Below, in pieces: positions 60,199 to 64,000 of a DNA stretch of 64,000 bases (position 1 is its first letter; each line of letters starts with the position of its first letter). Below the pieces are notes generated by a model. The model had not been told where the DNA came from and ran no database searches. It was given only the letters and a program-made list of their open reading frames with translations. The stretch comes from Pseudomonas fluorescens. GTDB lineage: Bacteria > Pseudomonadota > Gammaproteobacteria > Pseudomonadales > Pseudomonadaceae. Made by a program: the position numbers and the translations under genes. The DNA lies in the NCBI RefSeq assembly GCF_001648775.1, contig NZ_LVEJ01000023.1, forward strand, positions 248,001-312,000, written 5' to 3'.

Positions 60199-60452
60199 TA
60201 TTTTTATTCCACGCAAAAAACGCAGTCGAACGGCGACCGGCCACAGCGCGGCACGGTCACAAGAATAGAAGGTCTGGATCAGGCGTTGCGGTGAACCCGG
60301 CAACAGGGGATGGGGCTGAGACAGTCGGGGAGCGTGCGCATGGTGAGTTGCCTCTTGTCATTATTATGGGAGTCAAACATCCGGCGGGCTCATTCACAAT
60401 CTGCGCCGGATGACGCTGCCGCGACATTAATGATCCGGGGGTTTTAGCGTCA

Positions 60453-60486
60453 ATTCGATAAACGCAACACTGTGCGTTTATCGAAC
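60453..60486 (-). promoter_or_regulatory. Two PcaR-type boxes upstream of pcaK
   Basis: 60472-60486 on the minus strand reads GTTCGATAAACGCAC, 14 of 15 to the PcaR site; 60453-60467 on the plus strand reads ATTCGATAAACGCAA, 12 of 15. They lie just after the pcaR stop, in the 295-base gap to pcaK. The two face each other. Confidence 0.75.
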
Positions 60487-60493
60487 AGCTTCA

Positions 60494-61336
60494 TCAGGCG
60501 AACAGTTGCGCACTGAGGTCGCGGCTGGCGCTGAGCAGGCCCGGCAGGAAGCGCTGCTCAAGCTCGGTGCGGCTGACACGACCGGCGTGGGTGCTGACGT
60601 TGAGCGCCGCGACCACTTGGCCCGAGGCGTCATAGACCGGCACGGCAATCGAGCGCAGGCCCTGTTCCAGTTCCTGATCGACAATGCACCAGCCCTGCTG
60701 CCGCACTTCTTGCAGGCATTCGAGCAACGCCTCGGGGGTGTGAATCGTGCGGCTGGTCTTGGCCACCAGTTCCGCGTGGTCGAGGTATTCACCCAGCGAC
60801 GTATCGTCGAGCGCCGCCAGCAGGATGCGCCCCATCGACGTGCAATAGGCCGGCAGGCGTCCGCCCACCGACAGGTCCACCGAAATCAACCGCTGTGTGG
60901 TCGCCGAGCGAGCGATATAGAGTATGTCGTCACCCTCGAGCGTGGCCATGTTGCAGGCTTCGTGCAGTTGCTCACTCATGCGGTCCAGGTAGGGCTGGGC
61001 GGAAACGGCCAGCGGCGTCGACGACAGATAAGCGTGGCCGAGGGTCAGCACTTTCGGCAGCAATGAATAGGTGCGGCCGTCGGTCGTGGCGTAGCCGAGT
61101 TTGATCAACGTGTGTAGGCAACGGCGCACGGCAGCGCGGGGAATTTCCGTGCGGTGGCTGATCTGCGCGATGGTCAGGTGCCGTTTGCGCTCCTGGAATG
61201 CCTGCACCACCGCCAGACCACGGGCCAGTGAGGTCATGAAATCCGGATCGCCGGTCAGCGCCTGAATCCGCTTGGCCGGCGAGGCGACGATAGGCGGCGC
61301 CACGGAGGTGAAGGAGTTGCGCATTTGATCGTTCAT
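60494..61336 (-). CDS. pcaR: IclR-family activator of the pca genes PcaR
   Basis: 280-aa regulator. Helix-turn-helix near residues 45-80 (HLTIAQISHRTEIPRAAVRRCLHTLIKLGYATTDG), effector domain from about 100 (LSSTPLAVSAQPYLDRMSEQLHEACNMATLEGDDILYIAR). Known PcaR proteins bind beta-ketoadipate and activate pca genes. AGGA lies 6 bases before the ATG at 61336. A matching box stands 83-97 bases upstream, suggesting autoregulation. Gene order pcaR-pcaK follows P. putida. Confidence 0.94.
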   Translation of the reverse strand: MNDQMRNSFTSVAPPIVASPAKRIQALTGDPDFMTSLARGLAVVQAFQERKRHLTIAQISHRTEIPRAAVRRCLHTLIKLGYATTDGRTYSLLPKVLTLGHAYLSSTPLAVSAQPYLDRMSEQLHEACNMATLEGDDILYIARSATTQRLISVDLSVGGRLPAYCTSMGRILLAALDDTSLGEYLDHAELVAKTSRTIHTPEALLECLQEVRQQGWCIVDQELEQGLRSIAVPVYDASGQVVAALNVSTHAGRVSRTELEQRFLPGLLSASRDLSAQLFA

Positions 61337-61418
61337 TTATTGTCCTTTTATCCGGCACGGATCAACGGCTATACAAACGGCTCGCGGGCAGATGCACAAG
61401 CATCCTGCCAGCAACATT

Positions 61419-61452
61419 GGGCGATTATCGAACGCTCGACCGATTATCGCAA
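61419..61452 (-). promoter_or_regulatory. PcaR-type boxes before pcaR
   Basis: 61419-61433 on the minus strand reads GTTCGATAATCGCCC (14 of 15 to the known site). A weaker one at 61438-61452 reads TTGCGATAATCGGTC. Likely autoregulation. Confidence 0.72.
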
Positions 61453-61643
61453 TTGCGTCGATGGTTGCCCTTTCCCTCCGTTGCAGACGCGCGTTCAACT
61501 TTGCAAGACGGTTTAGTTGATCGACTAAATGGCGCCAAAAACACAACGCGACCAAGTAAACGTTTGCCTGCATTTGAACTACTCATGAAAGTTGCGAGTA
61601 ACAAAACAATCACACATCCGGAACCGTTTTTAACTTGGCAAAG

Positions 61644-61672
61644 ATAGTCATTCCTGAATCGACCGCTATAAT
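61644..61672 (+). promoter_or_regulatory. Sigma-70-type promoter of the leader/66-aa gene
   Basis: A perfect TATAAT is at 61667-61672. The -35 is weak (ATAGTC at 61644-61649, spacing 17). Predicted start of transcription is about 61679. Confidence 0.6.
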
Positions 61673-61678
61673 GCGTTC

Positions 61679-61974
61679 AGTGGGACCGCGTTTTTAAACG
61701 CTGCGGTCGCCACCTGCTGACGCGATGTCCATCGCCGACAGCCCGGCCAGCGCCTGATGCTCATCATTCATGCAACACCAGCGCTGGCTAAACAGGACCC
61801 TGAAGCTGCGTCAGTTTTAATCTGGTGCTGCAGCCGCCTGTAACACGGAAGTCTTGATCGCCCCGCCGATGTCGTCGATGCCTGTTCAGGCGTTGCGCTT
61901 GGGTCGGGTTCGTTCAATTGATTCGTTGCAGTGCGTTTCACCAGACATTTATCTCAACTCATACAGGTAGCACT
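61679..61974 (+). other. Long structured 5' leader (about 300 nt)
   Basis: Between the TATAAT box and the GTG of the 66-aa gene are about 300 bases without a credible gene. It starts with a stable hairpin: GACCGC (61684-61689) pairs with GCGGTC (61703-61708), extended by CGTTT-TTA-AACG inside. Further on are GCGATG-TC-CATCGC (61722-61735) and the palindrome CCAGCGCTGG (61778-61787). No known riboswitch class recognised. It might be a regulatory leader or contain a small RNA. Confidence 0.45.
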
Positions 61975-62175
61975 GTGACGAAAGACGAACTGCGCGCGGA
62001 ACTTGAGCGCCAGGAACAACGTTACAAGGAAGTTTACGGCGGGGAAGTCACCACCTACGCCGCGCAACCCGAACCGGAACGCAAGGCATGGCGCAAACGC
62101 CCTACCGTTCAGGATCAGGTCTTCAAGCAAGAAATCGAAAAGATCGAAAAGGAACTCAAAGCCGAAGAGCCGTGA
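61975..62175 (+). CDS. Small charged protein, 66 aa (GTG start)
   Basis: Begins VTKDELRAELERQEQRYKE from GTG at 61975 (AGGT 6 bases upstream). It is rich in Glu, Lys, Arg, with a helix at each end (ELRAELERQEQRYKEVYGG; FKQEIEKIEKELKAEEP) and a Tyr/Pro-rich middle. No membrane segment. An in-frame ATG at 61918 would add 19 residues that do not look like the rest. I do not recognise the family. It lies between the structured leader and pit, 373 bases before pit. Coding looks real from composition; function unknown. Confidence 0.65.
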   Translation: MTKDELRAELERQEQRYKEVYGGEVTTYAAQPEPERKAWRKRPTVQDQVFKQEIEKIEKELKAEEP

Positions 62176-62548
62176 GCCACGGTTTTTGAAGCTTTCGAGG
62201 GTTCGCGTCCGCACCGGTTACAAGCGCGGTGTCAGGAGCAAGCCTTGCGCGCCCGCTACCCGCGGGCAGCGGCGATCCCCTGCTCAGCAGGCATCAGGGA
62301 CGCTTCCTACACGTTTCACAGATATTTCAGACAAGCGTTTGAGCCTTTGTCGCGGCCATAAAAATGGTCGCCAAAAAAGTATTTTTCTATACAAATCAAA
62401 CAGTTGAAAAACCCTGCGTCACGCTTGGTTTTAATGCGCTGCAACAAATTAAATCGAAGAAGTGTGTAACCGATGAGCAGGTAGGGGATCGATTTCCAGT
62501 CTTTTCTGGCATAATCGCGCCCCCTTACGACCGGGTCAGAAAACCTTC
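62176..62548 (+). other. 373-base gap before pit
   Basis: No gene seen. GC-rich first part, then an AT-rich stretch (62360-62460). A CATAAT box at 62510-62515, about 33 bases before the pit ATG, is a possible -10; no convincing -35 or Pho box is seen. Confidence 0.5.
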
Positions 62549-64000
62549 ATGATCGATTTATTCAGCGGACTGGATGCTTGGGTGCTTGTGAGCCTCTTGC
62601 TCGCCCTGACGTTTGTCCTCGCCTTCGAGTTCATCAATGGATTTCATGACACCGCTAACGCGGTAGCCACTGTTATCTACACCAAAGCCATGCCGCCTCA
62701 CCTGGCGGTGTTCTTTTCCGGTGTGTTCAATTTCCTCGGCGTGCTGCTGGGCGGCGTTGGCGTGGCGTATGCCATTGTCCATTTGCTGCCGGTTGAGCTG
62801 CTGATCAATGTGAACACCGGCCATGGTCTGGCGATGGTGTTCTCGTTGCTCGCCGCGGCAATCGCCTGGAACCTGGGCACCTGGTACTTCGGTATCCCGG
62901 CTTCCAGCTCGCACACGCTGATCGGTTCGATCCTCGGTGTCGGCCTGGCCAACGCCCTGATCAACGACATTCCGTTGGCCGATGGTGTGAACTGGCAGAA
63001 AGCGATCGATATCGGCGCCTCGCTGGTGTTCTCGCCGATGGCCGGCTTCCTGATCGCCGCGCTGATCCTGATCGGCCTGAAGTGGTGGCGTCCGCTGTCG
63101 AAGATGCACAAGACACCGGAACAGCGCCGCAAGATCGACGACAAGAAGCATCCGCCGTTCTGGAACCGTCTGGTCCTGGTGATCTCGGCCATGGCCGTGA
63201 GCTTCGTGCACGGTTCCAACGATGGCCAGAAAGGCATCGGCCTGATCATGTTGGTGTTAATCGGTATCGTCCCGGCGCAGTTCGTCCTCGACCTGAACAG
63301 CACCACCTATCAGATCGAACGCACCCGCGATGCGACCCTGCACCTGAGCCAGTTCTACCAGCGCAATGCCGATTCGCTGGGTGAATTCCTGGCCCTGGGC
63401 AAAAGCGTTGAAGGCGACCTGCCGGAGAAATTCCGCTGCAACCCGCAGCAGACCGAACCGACCATCAGCGCCCTGCTGCACACCCTTAAAGGCGTAGCGG
63501 ACTACCACTCATTGTCGTCGGATAGCCGCATCGAAGTGCGTCGTTACCTGCTCTGCCTGGACGACACCGCGAAGAAGGTTGGCAAGCTGCCTGGCCTGGA
63601 AGCCCGTGAAAAGGCTGACCTCGACAAGCTGCGCAAAGACCTGACCACCACCACTGAATACGCGCCGTTCTGGGTGATTCTGGCGGTCGCACTGGCCCTG
63701 GGCCTGGGCACCATGGTCGGCTGGAAACGTGTGGTACTGACCATTGGCGAGAAGATCGGCAAGCAAGGCATGACCTATTCCCAGGGCATGTCGGCGCAGA
63801 TCACCACTGCCAGTTTGATCGGTATGGCCAACATCTTCAGCCTGCCGGTGTCGACCACTCACGTGCTGTCTTCGGGCGTGGCGGGCACCATGGTCGCTAA
63901 CAAGAGCGGCCTGCAGGGTGGCACGGTGCGCACCATTCTGTTGGCGTGGGTGCTGACCTTGCCGGCAACTGTGGCGCTGTCGGCTGGTTTGTTCTGGCTG
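62549..64000 (+). CDS. pit: Inorganic phosphate transporter, Pit family (partial, runs off right edge)
   Basis: 484 codons are present; the stop lies beyond the window. Low-affinity, proton-coupled phosphate uptake in the inner membrane. The two PHO-4 repeats are visible: FEFINGFHDTANAVATVIYTKAMPP (N-terminal) and the second half with FVHGSNDGQKGIGLIMLVL; a large soluble loop (about 245-385) separates them, as in E. coli PitA. SASSSHTLIG-type IPASSSHTLIGSILG and LPVSTTHVLSSGVAG are the paired signature loops. The expected full length is about 490, so only a few residues are missing. Confidence 0.93.
   Translation, partial: MIDLFSGLDAWVLVSLLLALTFVLAFEFINGFHDTANAVATVIYTKAMPPHLAVFFSGVFNFLGVLLGGVGVAYAIVHLLPVELLINVNTGHGLAMVFSLLAAAIAWNLGTWYFGIPASSSHTLIGSILGVGLANALINDIPLADGVNWQKAIDIGASLVFSPMAGFLIAALILIGLKWWRPLSKMHKTPEQRRKIDDKKHPPFWNRLVLVISAMAVSFVHGSNDGQKGIGLIMLVLIGIVPAQFVLDLNSTTYQIERTRDATLHLSQFYQRNADSLGEFLALGKSVEGDLPEKFRCNPQQTEPTISALLHTLKGVADYHSLSSDSRIEVRRYLLCLDDTAKKVGKLPGLEAREKADLDKLRKDLTTTTEYAPFWVILAVALALGLGTMVGWKRVVLTIGEKIGKQGMTYSQGMSAQITTASLIGMANIFSLPVSTTHVLSSGVAGTMVANKSGLQGGTVRTILLAWVLTLPATVALSAGLFWL

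Noticed and set aside
62176..62548. Rho-independent terminator after the 66-aa gene
   Set aside because: GC-rich short inverted stretches exist near 62255-62275 but no T-run follows, so no terminator is called.
1..64000. tRNA, rRNA, prophage, integrase or insertion sequence
   Set aside because: None recognised by eye on either strand; a tRNA search program would settle small RNAs.

Overview
The window looks like chromosomal DNA of a Pseudomonas of the fluorescens group. The evidence is uniformly GC-rich coding sequence, a complete protocatechuate (pca) pathway with PcaR-type operators, an EmhRABC/TtgRABC-type efflux locus, a xenB-type reductase behind an ArsR regulator, olsBA ornithine-lipid genes, and 17 paired copies of the GTGGGAGCGAGC-type REP repeat found in this group. 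I saw no phage, transposase, CRISPR array, rRNA or tRNA. The species call is inference.

Layout. 1-2.2 kb: edge of an HsdR-N-domain gene, an iron-permease-like membrane protein, a DUF4142 secreted protein and a 51-aa KGG protein. 2.2-7.8 kb: a PAS-GAF-GGDEF diguanylate cyclase; a leftward unit of two secreted four-cysteine paralogues, fosA and a LysE exporter; a LysR regulator divergent from a YdcZ-type transporter. 7.8-13.9 kb: a leftward catabolic set (iron alcohol dehydrogenase, LysR, CaiB-type CoA-transferase, HMG-CoA-lyase-like enzyme, MFS transporter). 14-17.5 kb: a SIR2-like DUF4917 protein, then an XRE-cupin regulator divergent from a class II aldolase and a DapA-family enzyme. 17.6-22.3 kb: yegP and an iron-type cell-surface signalling unit (ECF sigma, FecR-like anti-sigma, HasR-like receptor). 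22.4-28.2 kb: RHH protein plus DJ-1 protein, EamA transporter, methyltransferase, lemA with two TPM-domain genes.

28.4-37.6 kb: bglX, clsB with a yceI-type gene, a serine hydrolase with a small coupled partner, an acyl-CoA-dehydrogenase-like gene divergent from olsBA, and acpH. 37.6-40.4 kb: ArsR regulator, MFS transporter and xenB behind an unusually symmetric promoter. 40.7-47.4 kb: emhR divergent from emhABC. 47.8-61.3 kb: OprD-type porin, a Tam-like methyltransferase and the leftward pca cluster (order of transcription pcaR, pcaK, pcaI, J, F, H, G, T, B, D, C). 61.4-64 kb: a long structured leader, a 66-aa protein and a Pit phosphate transporter cut by the right edge.

How the genes work together. 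The pca genes give an uninterrupted route from protocatechuate to succinyl-CoA and acetyl-CoA with uptake (PcaK, PcaT) and regulation (PcaR). Four places carry a GTTCGATAATCGCAC-like box: before pcaR, pcaK, pcaI and, unexpectedly, before the OprD porin gene, which suggests the porin is the outer-membrane entry for the pathway. The best candidates for undescribed biology are the XRE-cupin/aldolase/DapA unit with an operator inside its promoter, the secreted four-cysteine paralogue pair coupled to fosA, the CoA-transferase/lyase catabolic set, the triple-operator ArsR promoter, two MITE-like palindromic elements, and the structured leader ahead of the 66-aa gene and pit.
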